Shown in pieces: positions 34,699 to 43,324 of a stretch of 64,000 bases of DNA. The stretch covers positions 6,407 through 70,406 of the forward strand of contig CAYJJB010000001.1 in NCBI GenBank assembly GCA_964370405.1. The letters run 5' to 3'. The translations under genes were made by a program, and so were the position numbers. Within the stretch, counting starts at the first letter, position 1, and the number at the start of each line of letters is the position of its first letter. The notes under the pieces are model-generated. The model was given only the letters and a program-made list of their open reading frames with translations, was not told where the DNA came from and made no database searches. The DNA comes from SIG603 sp964370405. GTDB taxonomy: Bacteria > Bacillota > Clostridia > Oscillospirales > Acutalibacteraceae.

Positions 34699-36108
34699 TT
34701 AAATTTTATCTTTTAAATTTCTTCTGTAAAACGCCATAAATAAGGTGCAAGTTGTCACTGCTGCAAGCACATCAGATATAGACTCTGCAAGGAAAACACC
34801 AAAAACGGCTCCTCCGTCATATACTAAATCGGCTATAGGTGCGGCCATATCTGCTGCAAACTGAGTTGTACCTATAGTAGCAGGTAGGATGTAAAGTAGT
34901 GGAATTAATAATATGATTTTTCTAAATATCGCCATAGATAGTGAATTTTTTGCTTGTCCCAGTGCCATAAATGACTGCTGACAGCACATTTGCATACCAA
35001 AAGTAAGTCCACCCATTAGATACACTCTTAATGCCCATGTGGCAAACCTTATAGCATCAGGTTCTGTTGCAAACATGGAAACAAAGGTTTCAGCAAAAAT
35101 AAGTATCATTCCAACTCCGCAAAACGCCCCAATTACACACACTTTAAAGGTAAGTTTAAATGTGTTGCGCACTCGTTCATAATTTCCTGCACCATAGTTA
35201 AAACTCATTATAGGCTGAGCGCCTTGACAAAAGCCGCTTATTGGGAAAGTTATCATTTGGTATAGGCTTAAAAGTATTGCCATAGTTCCCACTGCCATAG
35301 TTCCACCAAACTGTGAAAGTTGGTTTATAAATGTAATTTGCAGTAGGCTCTCTGTCGTGCTCATAATAAATGGCGATATTCCAAGTGACATAATTGAAAG
35401 TAAAATTTTAAGTCTTGGCAGTAAAAATTCTCTTCTAATTCTTATTACACTGCTTTTGCCAAAAAAGAATTTTAATGCCCATATTGCAGATACAGTTTGA
35501 GAAATAACGGTTGCAAGCGCCGCACCCTGTACACCCATGTCAAAAACAAAGATGAAAAGTGGGTCAAGGGCAATGTTAAGTGCTGCACCAATTACCACAG
35601 TTGCCATTCCTATTTTGGTTTTTCCTTGTGTGTTTATGTATGCGTTCATTCCGAATGCAATTTGAACACATACTGTTCCTATGCTATAAATCGTTATGTA
35701 TGATACCGCATAGCTTATATTGCTTTCATCTGCACCAAAAAGATATAGTATAGGTTCTGCAAAAATGGCGACAATTACAGTAATGATAACACCACTAATT
35801 ATAAGGCTTGTAAAGGAGTTTGAAAGTATTTTTTCAGCGCCTTCTTTATCATTTTGACCAAGTTTAATAGCGGCAAGCGGTGCGCCACCCACACCAAAAA
35901 GCTGGGTAAGTGCCATGATAATTGTAATTATTGGAAGTGCCACGGCAAGTCCTGACAGAGCAAGGCTTGAGTCTGGCATTCTTCCAATATAAATTCGGTC
36001 AACTATATTGTAAAGCATATTCACAACCTGTGCTATAATTGTGGGAATAGCAAGGCTTACAAGCAGTTTTCCTATTTTTTCTGTTCCAAGTTTACTTCGT
36101 GCATTCAT
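34699..36108 (-). CDS. MATE-family efflux transporter (second copy)
   Basis: The 469-residue protein has about 12 transmembrane segments in two related halves. It shows LAIPTIIAQVVNMLYNIVDRIYIGRMPD at the N-terminus and TQLFGVGGAPLAAIKLGQND in the first half, with FPISGFCQGAQPIMSFNYGAG in the second. These fit the MepA-like branch of MATE exporters more than the copy at 14115. It sits inside the yfbR-dusB-polA run, 2 bases after dusB, so it is expressed with DNA and RNA maintenance genes. GAGG is 7 bases before ATG 36108. Substrate unknown. Confidence 0.92.
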   Translation of the reverse strand: MNARSKLGTEKIGKLLVSLAIPTIIAQVVNMLYNIVDRIYIGRMPDSSLALSGLAVALPIITIIMALTQLFGVGGAPLAAIKLGQNDKEGAEKILSNSFTSLIISGVIITVIVAIFAEPILYLFGADESNISYAVSYITIYSIGTVCVQIAFGMNAYINTQGKTKIGMATVVIGAALNIALDPLFIFVFDMGVQGAALATVISQTVSAIWALKFFFGKSSVIRIRREFLLPRLKILLSIMSLGISPFIMSTTESLLQITFINQLSQFGGTMAVGTMAILLSLYQMITFPISGFCQGAQPIMSFNYGAGNYERVRNTFKLTFKVCVIGAFCGVGMILIFAETFVSMFATEPDAIRFATWALRVYLMGGLTFGMQMCCQQSFMALGQAKNSLSMAIFRKIILLIPLLYILPATIGTTQFAADMAAPIADLVYDGGAVFGVFLAESISDVLAAVTTCTLFMAFYRRNLKDKI

Positions 36109-36110
36109 TC

Positions 36111-37091
36111 TTATACCTCTTCGTTTCTATTTAGTAAAAATAAATCTTTTAATAGCATGTCAAGCTCTTCAAGTGTTTGAAGTGTTCCGCTTCTGTTTCT
36201 AAACTGTGCGGCGCCCTTCATTCCGTGTATATACCATGCAACATGCTTTCTTGCCTCTCTCATAGCTCGTTGCTCGCCTTTAAGTTCACACATTAAAGAT
36301 ATATGCTCTCTTATAGTTATAATTTTTTGAGAAAGGGGAGGAGGAGGTAAAATTCTTACATCATCTCTTAAACAGGCATTAATTTGTGCAAAAATCCATG
36401 GGTTTCCAAGGGCTGCCCTGCCTACCATAACAGCATCGCAGCCAGTTTTATCTATCATTTTTGCCGCAGATACGGCATCTACTACATCTCCATTGCCAAT
36501 TACAGGGACACTTACCGCTTCTTTTACCTTTTTTATTATTTCCCAATCTGCAAAAGGCTTGTACATTTGTGCCCTTGTTCTACCGTGAATACAAATGGCA
36601 TCAGCTCCGGCTTCTTCACAAATCAATGCGACTTCCACTGCATTTACTTGGTCATCATCCCAACCTTTTCGCATTTTAACTGTTACAGGAATATCTATTT
36701 CATCTTTTATTGCTTTTACAATTTCACCGCAAAGTTTCGGAGTTTTCATAAGTGCGCTTCCACAGTTATTGCCCGCTACTTTTGGTACCGGGCAACCCAT
36801 ATTTATATCAATAAAACTTGGATTTTTATCTAAAACTTTCCTTGCAGCCTCTGCCATAATTTTAGGGTCGTCACCAAAAATTTGTATGCCAATAGGTCGT
36901 TTGTCAAGGCTTAAATCTAGTATTTCATTTGTCTTTTTATCATTAAAATGCAGTGCTTTAGAGCTTGCCATTTCCGTGACGGTAAACGCTGTACCGTACT
37001 GTGAGCATATTTTTCTAAACGCTGCATCTGTGGCCCCTGCCATAGGTGCAAGTACTGCCTTGCCCTCTATATTAATATTACCAATTTTCAA
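36111..37091 (-). CDS. dusB: tRNA-dihydrouridine synthase
   Basis: This FMN enzyme reduces uridines in the tRNA D-loop. The 326-residue protein shows APMAGATDAAFRKI, VTEMASSKAL and IDINMGCPVPKVAGNNCGSAL, with the catalytic cysteine in the last motif. TVKMRKGWDD, ICIHGRTRAQMY, VIGNGDV and DAVMVGRAALGNPWIF follow for FMN phosphate binding, and a helical C-terminal domain completes the protein. The DusB-type call follows from this set of motifs. It is 8 bases downstream of yfbR. Confidence 0.94.
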   Translation of the reverse strand: MKIGNINIEGKAVLAPMAGATDAAFRKICSQYGTAFTVTEMASSKALHFNDKKTNEILDLSLDKRPIGIQIFGDDPKIMAEAARKVLDKNPSFIDINMGCPVPKVAGNNCGSALMKTPKLCGEIVKAIKDEIDIPVTVKMRKGWDDDQVNAVEVALICEEAGADAICIHGRTRAQMYKPFADWEIIKKVKEAVSVPVIGNGDVVDAVSAAKMIDKTGCDAVMVGRAALGNPWIFAQINACLRDDVRILPPPPLSQKIITIREHISLMCELKGEQRAMREARKHVAWYIHGMKGAAQFRNRSGTLQTLEELDMLLKDLFLLNRNEEV

Positions 37092-37099
37092 ATTTTACC

Positions 37100-37681
37100 T
37101 CATTCCTGTTCGTCAAGTGTAAGTGTAAATGACGGTAGTGCTTCGTCTATAAAAACATTTGCCTCTTTGCAGTTTAAGTTGTTTACAGCAAGTCGCAAGC
37201 TTTGCTCTGCTGTGTTAAACTCTGTATTTCCCGACTTTTTTTCTTCAATGCATTTAATAATTGCAGAAATTTTATCTGCTGCCTTTATAAGTAGTTTGTA
37301 TTTTTTGTCATCATCGCTTGATATTTCTAAAATTTCTTTATATTCATCTTTTAAATCGCTTGGAAGCATGTGTATAAGTTTATCAACTGCTAGTTTCTCT
37401 ACTTCCTTATATGCCTCACGTATTTTAGGGCTGTGATATTTTACAGGAGTAGGCAAGTCGCCTGTGATGATTTCTGTTACGTCATGATACATAGCAAGCA
37501 CGCACACTCGGTTTTCATCATAATTTTCATTAAATCGTTTATTTCCAATAAGAGCTAAAGCGTGGGCAACAATTGCTGTTTCCAAGCTGTGCTCGCTAAT
37601 ATTTTCATCTCTTGTATTTCTCATAAGTCCCCAGCGGTTTATATACCTCATTCTGGAGAGCATTGCATAAAAATGTGTCAC
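37100..37681 (-). CDS. yfbR: 5'-deoxynucleotidase YfbR-like HD hydrolase
   Basis: The 193-residue HD-domain protein hydrolyses deoxynucleoside 5'-monophosphates in its E. coli relative. It shows RWGLMRNTRDENISEHSLETAIVAHALA, the metal-binding YHDVTEIITGDLPTPVKY with the HD dyad, and IKAADKISAIIKCIEEKKSGN with the distal aspartate. First gene of the eight-gene run that ends with tsaD, with its own near-consensus promoter. The run links nucleotide cleaning, tRNA and rRNA modification, DNA repair and export. Confidence 0.9.
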   Translation of the reverse strand: MTHFYAMLSRMRYINRWGLMRNTRDENISEHSLETAIVAHALALIGNKRFNENYDENRVCVLAMYHDVTEIITGDLPTPVKYHSPKIREAYKEVEKLAVDKLIHMLPSDLKDEYKEILEISSDDDKKYKLLIKAADKISAIIKCIEEKKSGNTEFNTAEQSLRLAVNNLNCKEANVFIDEALPSFTLTLDEQE

Positions 37682-37700
37682 TTAACCACCTCTTACAGAT

Positions 37701-37729
37701 ATTATATATAAATTCTACTATTTTTTCAA
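37701..37729 (-). promoter_or_regulatory. Promoter of the yfbR-tsaD run
   Basis: On the minus strand TTGAAA (37724-37729) and TATAAT (37701-37706) are separated by 17 bases, about 20 bases upstream of the yfbR start. Confidence 0.7.
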
Positions 37730-37873
37730 TAACTTTACCTTATAAATTAAACTTTCTTTTAAATAAGCTCTTTATTGTTTGTGGGTTTTGTGGTAAAATT
37801 GATTTTGTATTATGCATTTAAGAAAATATACAAAATTCTAATATATAAAAATTATAGTGGAAGGAGCACTAAT

Positions 37874-40363
37874 ATGTCCGAATTTAAATCACTTTTGCCA
37901 AGAGTTAATACAAAAAAATTCTTATTTAAATCATTTACACTTGGATTTATTTTGTCTTTTTTAATATTTATTCCATATATCATAGCAGACGGAGGAAGAT
38001 TTTTCTTTTATGGGGACTTTAATGTTCAGCAAGTTCCGTTTTATAAGCTTGCACATGAAACGGTAAGAAGTGGAAATTTTGGTTGGAGTCATCTTACAGA
38101 TTTAGGCGCTAATTTTATAGGTTCTTATTCATTTTACCTTTTGGGAAGCCCGTTTTTTTGGCTTACAATTCCTTTCCCTAATGACTGGATACCATTTTTA
38201 ATGGCACCTCTTTTAATGCTTAAATTTGCCTGTGCAACTTTATCGGCATCTCTGTTTTTGAAAAGATATGTAAAAAATTTAAATGTTGCACTTATTGGTG
38301 CACTGCTTTATGCTTTTTCAGGATTTTCATTATATAACGTGTTTTTTAATCATTTTCATGAGGCAATAGTGGTGTTTCCTTTACTGCTTTATGCTTTAGA
38401 TGAATTTATACATGAAAAACGCCGTGGGCTTTTTTGTTTAGTTGTTGCATTTTCTTGTTTGTCAAACTATTATTTCTTTGTAGGACAGGTTGTTTTTACA
38501 TTGATTTATTTCTTTTTGCGCTTAATTTGCAAGAGCTATAAAGTCACAATAAAAGAATTTGCCCTATTGGTTTTAGAAGCAGTTTTAGGCTTTATGATGG
38601 CGTGTATACTGCTTATTCCGTCAGTGTTAACTGTTATGCAAAATTACAGGGTGTCAAACCCCATAGAGGGTTGGAATGCTGTGATGTATCCAAATACACA
38701 GCGTTATGTGCAAATAATATCCTCGTTTTTCTTCCCGCCAGACCTTGCAGCAAGACCGAATTTTGCACCCGATTCAGGTGCAAAGTGGGCATCTGTTGGT
38801 GCTTGGCTTCCGCTGTTTAGTGTAAGTGGTGTGGTGGCGTGGATGCAAATTAGGCGCAAGCACTGGCTTAAAAAAATGCTATTTATCTGCATAATTATGG
38901 CGCTTGTTCCAGGGCTTAACGCTGCATTTCACCTTTTTAATGCCTCTTATTATGCAAGGTGGTATTACATGTTTACGCTAATGCTAGCACTTGCAACAGT
39001 TATGGCACTTGAGCATAAAAGAGCTGATTTTAAAAAAGCAATTAAGCGCACAAGTATTGTTACAGCGATAATTGCACTTACAATAGGATTTACACCAGCT
39101 TTAATAGAGGTTGACGATGTAGAAACGCTTACTTTTGGATTATATGAATACCGAGAGCGATTCTTTATATATGTAGCGCTTGCACTGTTAAGTTTAGCTG
39201 CTCTTACTTATTTATTTTTATATTATAGAAACAATAAAGAAAAGTTTATTAAACGCACTACCATAACACTTTCGGCAATAATAGTTTTTTATGGCTCTTT
39301 CTTTATCATGTCAGGAAAGACACAAAGTGCAAGCCCCTATGATAAAATTATACCAAACTTATTAACTGGCACCGAAAGCCTTGGTCTTGATGACTTAGAC
39401 ACCGTGCGAAGTGATTTTTATGAGTCCTTAGATAACTCTGGAATGTACTGGCAAATACCCACTATACAAGCATTTCATAGCATAGTCCCAGGCTCTATTA
39501 TGGAGTATTATGATTTTATTGGTGTGCAAAGAGATGTAGGCTCAAGACCTGAGGCGCAGTATCATGCAATAAGAGCGCTCACATCTGTCCGTTGGCTTTT
39601 TGATGATGATAGCGATGACGATTATTTTGCAGGAGAAGATTACAGTGACCCTGCAACTGAGGGCTTTGTTTATCATTCTAATGCAAACGGTTTTGATATT
39701 TGGGAAAATGAATACTACATACCCATGGGTTTTAGTTATGATTATTATTTAACAGAAAGTGATGCAAAAGAACTTAGCGAAACACAGCGCCAATATGCCA
39801 TGCTTGCGGCTCTTGTAATTAAAGATGAGGACGAGGCAATTTTCTCTGCATATTTACAGCCATATGATCAAGCGATAATAAGGCGTAATCAGTTTGTCTA
39901 TGAAGACGCTTGCCTTGCACTTATAGAGGACAGTGCTACAAATTTTGAGTACACAAATACAGGTTTTGTGGCTCATACAGATTACGAAAATTCTGAATTT
40001 GTGTTTTTCAGTGTTCCTTATGAAGATGGATTTACAGCGACTGTAAATGGAGAACTTGCAACTATTTACCAAGTGAATGTGGGCTTTATGGCAGTTGAAG
40101 TGCCAGCTGGTGAGAATGTTACTATACAGTTTTATTATCAAACACCAGGACTTAGTGTTGGAATGTTAATTACAAGTTTTGCTGTAGCAATTTTCATAAC
40201 TTACATCTATGTAACAAGAAAAATGAAAAATAAACAAGACAGCAATCAAAAACGTAATTTGTTTTCAAAGCTTAGAGTAAATAAAAAATTTAGTGAATAC
40301 TGCAAAGTTAAAAATTGCAGTTTTAATGACAGTACTATACTAAAAAAAGATTACAGACTGTAA
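37874..40363 (+). CDS. yfhO: YfhO family membrane glycosyltransferase
   Basis: The 829-residue protein has about a dozen transmembrane helices in its first 500 residues, a large outer domain, and a final helix near the C-terminus before a basic tail. DGGRFFFYGDFNVQQVPFYKLAHE in the first loop is the acidic active-site loop of GT-C enzymes, and FHEAIVVFPLLLYALD also fits YfhO (PF09586). In Bacillus and Listeria, YfhO-type proteins transfer sugars from undecaprenyl phosphate to teichoic acids on the outer face. GGAG lies before ATG 37874; the frame extends to 37775 without a ribosome site. It is followed 16 bases later by a GT2 gene. Confidence 0.88.
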   Translation: MSEFKSLLPRVNTKKFLFKSFTLGFILSFLIFIPYIIADGGRFFFYGDFNVQQVPFYKLAHETVRSGNFGWSHLTDLGANFIGSYSFYLLGSPFFWLTIPFPNDWIPFLMAPLLMLKFACATLSASLFLKRYVKNLNVALIGALLYAFSGFSLYNVFFNHFHEAIVVFPLLLYALDEFIHEKRRGLFCLVVAFSCLSNYYFFVGQVVFTLIYFFLRLICKSYKVTIKEFALLVLEAVLGFMMACILLIPSVLTVMQNYRVSNPIEGWNAVMYPNTQRYVQIISSFFFPPDLAARPNFAPDSGAKWASVGAWLPLFSVSGVVAWMQIRRKHWLKKMLFICIIMALVPGLNAAFHLFNASYYARWYYMFTLMLALATVMALEHKRADFKKAIKRTSIVTAIIALTIGFTPALIEVDDVETLTFGLYEYRERFFIYVALALLSLAALTYLFLYYRNNKEKFIKRTTITLSAIIVFYGSFFIMSGKTQSASPYDKIIPNLLTGTESLGLDDLDTVRSDFYESLDNSGMYWQIPTIQAFHSIVPGSIMEYYDFIGVQRDVGSRPEAQYHAIRALTSVRWLFDDDSDDDYFAGEDYSDPATEGFVYHSNANGFDIWENEYYIPMGFSYDYYLTESDAKELSETQRQYAMLAALVIKDEDEAIFSAYLQPYDQAIIRRNQFVYEDACLALIEDSATNFEYTNTGFVAHTDYENSEFVFFSVPYEDGFTATVNGELATIYQVNVGFMAVEVPAGENVTIQFYYQTPGLSVGMLITSFAVAIFITYIYVTRKMKNKQDSNQKRNLFSKLRVNKKFSEYCKVKNCSFNDSTILKKDYRL

Positions 40364-40379
40364 AAGGAGTATTTTTATA

Positions 40380-41351
40380 ATGAGTATCGCTTATCTAGTT
40401 GTACCTTGTTACAACGAAGAGGAAGTTCTTAATGAAACAAATAAACGGCTTATGCAAAAACTTGCCGAAATGATACACAAGGGTGTAGTTGATGAGAAAA
40501 GTCGAATTTTATATGTAGACGACGGAAGCCGTGATAGCACTTGGAAAATTATTGATGAACTACACAAAAAATATACTTGTGTAGAGGGACTTAAACTTTC
40601 AAGAAATTGTGGACATCAAAACGCACTTTTATCAGGACTTATGGCGGCAAAAGATAGATGTGACTTTACAATTAGCCTTGATGCAGATTTACAAGACGAT
40701 ATTGAAGTTTTAGACGAATTTGTAAAAAAATATGATGAAGGTAATCAAGTGGTTTATGGAGTGCGAAAAAAACGTGACAAAGACTCGTTTTTTAAGCGTT
40801 TTACTGCCGAAAGTTTTTATAAAATAATGAAATTTTTGGGTGTTGATATAGTCTTTAATCATGCAGACTATAGACTAATGAGTAAAAAAGCGCTTGAAGC
40901 TCTGGCAGATTTTTCAGAGGTTAACCTGTTTTTGCGTGGTATAGTGCCTTTAGTAGGCTTTAAAAGTGACTGTGTATATTATGACAGACATGACAGATTT
41001 GCCGGTGAGTCAAAATATCCGTTTAGAAAAATGCTTTCTTTTGCAACAGATGGAATTACTTCTTTTAGCGTAAAGCCATTAAAACTTATTTCTCATTTTG
41101 GAATTTTAATTTCTATATTCAGTGTGGTAGGACTTTTATATGCGCTTATCTCTTATTTTATGGGTGTAGCGGTTGCAGGTTGGACGGCAACAGTTGCCTC
41201 AATTTGGCTTATAGGCGGAATACAACTTTTATGCCTTGGAGTTGTTGGGACTTATGTTGGGAAAATTTACAGCGAGGTAAAGCGCAGACCACGGTATATT
41301 GTTGAAGCTTATTTATCAAGTGATGATTTAAGTCTTGATAAAAGCCTATAA
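40380..41351 (+). CDS. Undecaprenyl-phosphate glycosyltransferase, GT2 (CsbB/GtrB type)
   Basis: The 323-residue protein has an N-terminal GT2 domain with VVPCYNEEEVL, YVDDGSRDSTW, KLSRNCGHQNALLSGL and SLDADLQDD, whose aspartates bind the metal and sugar nucleotide. KYPFRKMLSFATDGI precedes two C-terminal transmembrane helices (about 232-300). This architecture loads a sugar onto undecaprenyl phosphate inside the membrane. With the YfhO gene directly upstream it mirrors the CsbB-YfhO system that decorates lipoteichoic acid, so the two probably act in sequence. The sugar is unknown, and no flippase gene (GtcA) is visible here. Confidence 0.9.
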   Translation: MSIAYLVVPCYNEEEVLNETNKRLMQKLAEMIHKGVVDEKSRILYVDDGSRDSTWKIIDELHKKYTCVEGLKLSRNCGHQNALLSGLMAAKDRCDFTISLDADLQDDIEVLDEFVKKYDEGNQVVYGVRKKRDKDSFFKRFTAESFYKIMKFLGVDIVFNHADYRLMSKKALEALADFSEVNLFLRGIVPLVGFKSDCVYYDRHDRFAGESKYPFRKMLSFATDGITSFSVKPLKLISHFGILISIFSVVGLLYALISYFMGVAVAGWTATVASIWLIGGIQLLCLGVVGTYVGKIYSEVKRRPRYIVEAYLSSDDLSLDKSL

Positions 41352-41363
41352 AAGTGGTATGAT
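41335..41363 (+). promoter_or_regulatory. Promoter of ychF
   Basis: TTGATA (41335-41340) and TATGAT (41358-41363) are separated by 17 bases; the -35 box lies inside the end of the GT2 gene. Confidence 0.55.
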
Positions 41364-41411
41364 ATCAAATGGTAAAAAATTATTAAACGCTTAAATGAAT
41401 GGAGTATTTTT

Positions 41412-42506
41412 ATGAAACTAGGAATAGTGGGTCTTCCAAATGTTGGAAAAAGCACACTTTTTAATGCTATTACAAATGCAGGTGCACAGTCTGCAAACTA
41501 TCCTTTTTGCACTATAGACCCTAATGTGGGTGTGGTTGCAGTGCCTGATTATAGGCTTGATAAATTAACAGAACTTTATGACCCTGACAAAGTAACGCCA
41601 GCATCTATAGAATTTGTGGACATTGCAGGCCTTGTAAAAGGAGCGTCAAAAGGTGAGGGACTTGGCAATAAATTCCTTTCTAATATCCGTGAAGTAGATG
41701 CAATTGTGCATGTTGTAAGATGTTTTGAGGATGATGACATCATTCACGTTGAGGGCAGTGTTGACCCTTCAAGAGATATAGAAACCATAGATATGGAGCT
41801 TATTTTATCTGATATGGATGTTTTGGACAGACGTATAGATAAAACAAAAAAAGGCATGAAAGCCGACAAGGGTTTACAAGTTGAGCTTGAGTTTTTAGAG
41901 AGAGTAAAAGACGCACTTGATAATGGAAAATCTGCAAGAAGTGTGGAGTGCACAGAGAGCGAAGCTGAAATATTAAGCACAATAAATCTTCTTACAAATA
42001 AACCTATCATTTATGCTGCAAATATGAGCGAAGACGATTTTGTAAATAATGTTGATACAAATGTAAGATTTAATAAAATTAAAGAAATTGCCAAAAATGA
42101 AAATGCTGTAGTTTTGCCGATTTGTGCACAAATTGAAGCTGAAATTTCAGGAATGGATGAAGAAGAAAAAACCATGTTCTTATCAGATATGGGTCTAAAC
42201 CAATCTGGACTTGACAGACTAATTAATGCATGTTATAGCCTACTTGGACTTATCTCATATCTTACAGCAGGTAAACAAGAGGTAAGAGCTTGGACAATTA
42301 CAAAAGGAACAAAAGCACCAGGTGCTGCTGGCAAAATTCACACAGACTTTGAGCGTGGATTTATTAGAGCGGAAACTATTAATTTTGAAGAATTAGTAAA
42401 ATGCGGAAGCATTGCAAATGCAAAAGAAAAAGGCCTTGTACGCTCTGAGGGTAAAGAGTATGTTGTGCAAGACGGCGATGTAATTTTATTTAGGTTTAAT
42501 GTATAA
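41412..42506 (+). CDS. ychF: Redox-regulated ATPase YchF (Obg family)
   Basis: The 364-residue TRAFAC-class protein has P-loop GLPNVGKSTLFN, TIDPNVGVV (G2 region), DIAGLVKGASKGEGLGNKFL (G3), and NMSE in place of the NKxD of GTPases, which is why YchF prefers ATP. A coiled coil follows, and a C-terminal TGS domain (about 278-363) has TKGTKAPGAAGKIHTDFERGFIRAE. It associates with ribosomes and stress responses in other bacteria. Its stop codon overlaps the start of the TSUP gene by one base. Confidence 0.96.
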   Translation: MKLGIVGLPNVGKSTLFNAITNAGAQSANYPFCTIDPNVGVVAVPDYRLDKLTELYDPDKVTPASIEFVDIAGLVKGASKGEGLGNKFLSNIREVDAIVHVVRCFEDDDIIHVEGSVDPSRDIETIDMELILSDMDVLDRRIDKTKKGMKADKGLQVELEFLERVKDALDNGKSARSVECTESEAEILSTINLLTNKPIIYAANMSEDDFVNNVDTNVRFNKIKEIAKNENAVVLPICAQIEAEISGMDEEEKTMFLSDMGLNQSGLDRLINACYSLLGLISYLTAGKQEVRAWTITKGTKAPGAAGKIHTDFERGFIRAETINFEELVKCGSIANAKEKGLVRSEGKEYVVQDGDVILFRFNV

Positions 42507-43228
42507 TGCCCATAGCATTAATGATAGCTGCAGCGCTTGCGGCATACATAGTTAAAGGAATGTGTGGCTTTGCAAACACTCTTGTGTTTAGCACCGCCCT
42601 TAGTTTTGCAGGAAGTAATGCGAATATAAGCCCCATAGAAGGCATTTTAGGTTTGCCCTCAAACTTTTATCTTGCCTTCAAACACAGAAAAGAAATTAAG
42701 TATAAAAACTGCATACCACTCATTTTAATACTTGTAGCAGGACTTATTCCGGGTGCTTTTTTATTAAAATATGTAAATGTGGATGTAATAAAAATTATCT
42801 TTGGTTTTTTTGTTTTGTATCTATCTGTTGATATGTTTATAGGGGAATACAGAACAAGGATAAAGAAACCACACAAAGCTACTTTAGCAATAATTGCAGT
42901 GCTTTCAGGAATACTTTGTGGGCTTTTTGGAATAGGCGCAATGCTTGCGTCATATTTTGGAAAAACCACACAAAACACAAAGGCGTTTAAAGGCAATTTG
43001 TGCTTTGTTTTTACAGTTGAAAATATTTGTAGGCTTATACTGTATACTGCAATGTCAATAGTAAATTTAGAAATACTGAAAACTGCGCTAATGCTGATGC
43101 CAGTTATGATTATTGGATTTGGGATAGGACTTTATTTTTCAAAGAAAATAAACGAAAAACTTGCAAAGAAATTTATAATTATAATGCTAGGCCTATCTGC
43201 AATTTCTCTTATAGTGACAAGTATTTAG
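42506..43228 (+). CDS. TSUP (TauE/SafE) family membrane transporter
   Basis: The 240-residue protein has about eight hydrophobic helices. The TSUP pattern is visible as CGFANTLVFSTALSF near the N-terminus and GLFGIGAMLASYFGKTT in the middle, two halves each with a Gly-rich entry loop. Members export or import sulfite, sulfonates or related anions; the substrate here is unknown. ATG overlaps the ychF stop as TAATG, so translation is probably coupled, though the functional link is unclear. A terminator follows. Confidence 0.85.
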   Translation: MPIALMIAAALAAYIVKGMCGFANTLVFSTALSFAGSNANISPIEGILGLPSNFYLAFKHRKEIKYKNCIPLILILVAGLIPGAFLLKYVNVDVIKIIFGFFVLYLSVDMFIGEYRTRIKKPHKATLAIIAVLSGILCGLFGIGAMLASYFGKTTQNTKAFKGNLCFVFTVENICRLILYTAMSIVNLEILKTALMLMPVMIIGFGIGLYFSKKINEKLAKKFIIIMLGLSAISLIVTSI

Positions 43229-43255
43229 AGTACTGATAGATATTCATAAATAATC

Positions 43256-43298
43256 AAAAACAACACCCTTTGTCCACTTTGGATTGAGGGTGTTGTTT
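43256..43298. terminator. Bidirectional terminator between the TSUP gene and pheT
   Basis: A 12-bp stem (43258-43269 with 43287-43298) encloses a 17-base loop, with A and T runs at its base, between convergent genes. Confidence 0.8.
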
Positions 43299-43324
43299 TA
43301 TTTTAAGAAGTATCTAAATGAGAA

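Noticed and set aside
34699..36108. The two MATE genes as a recent duplication
   Set aside because: The proteins at 14115-15500 and 34699-36108 share only family-level motifs; they belong to different branches.
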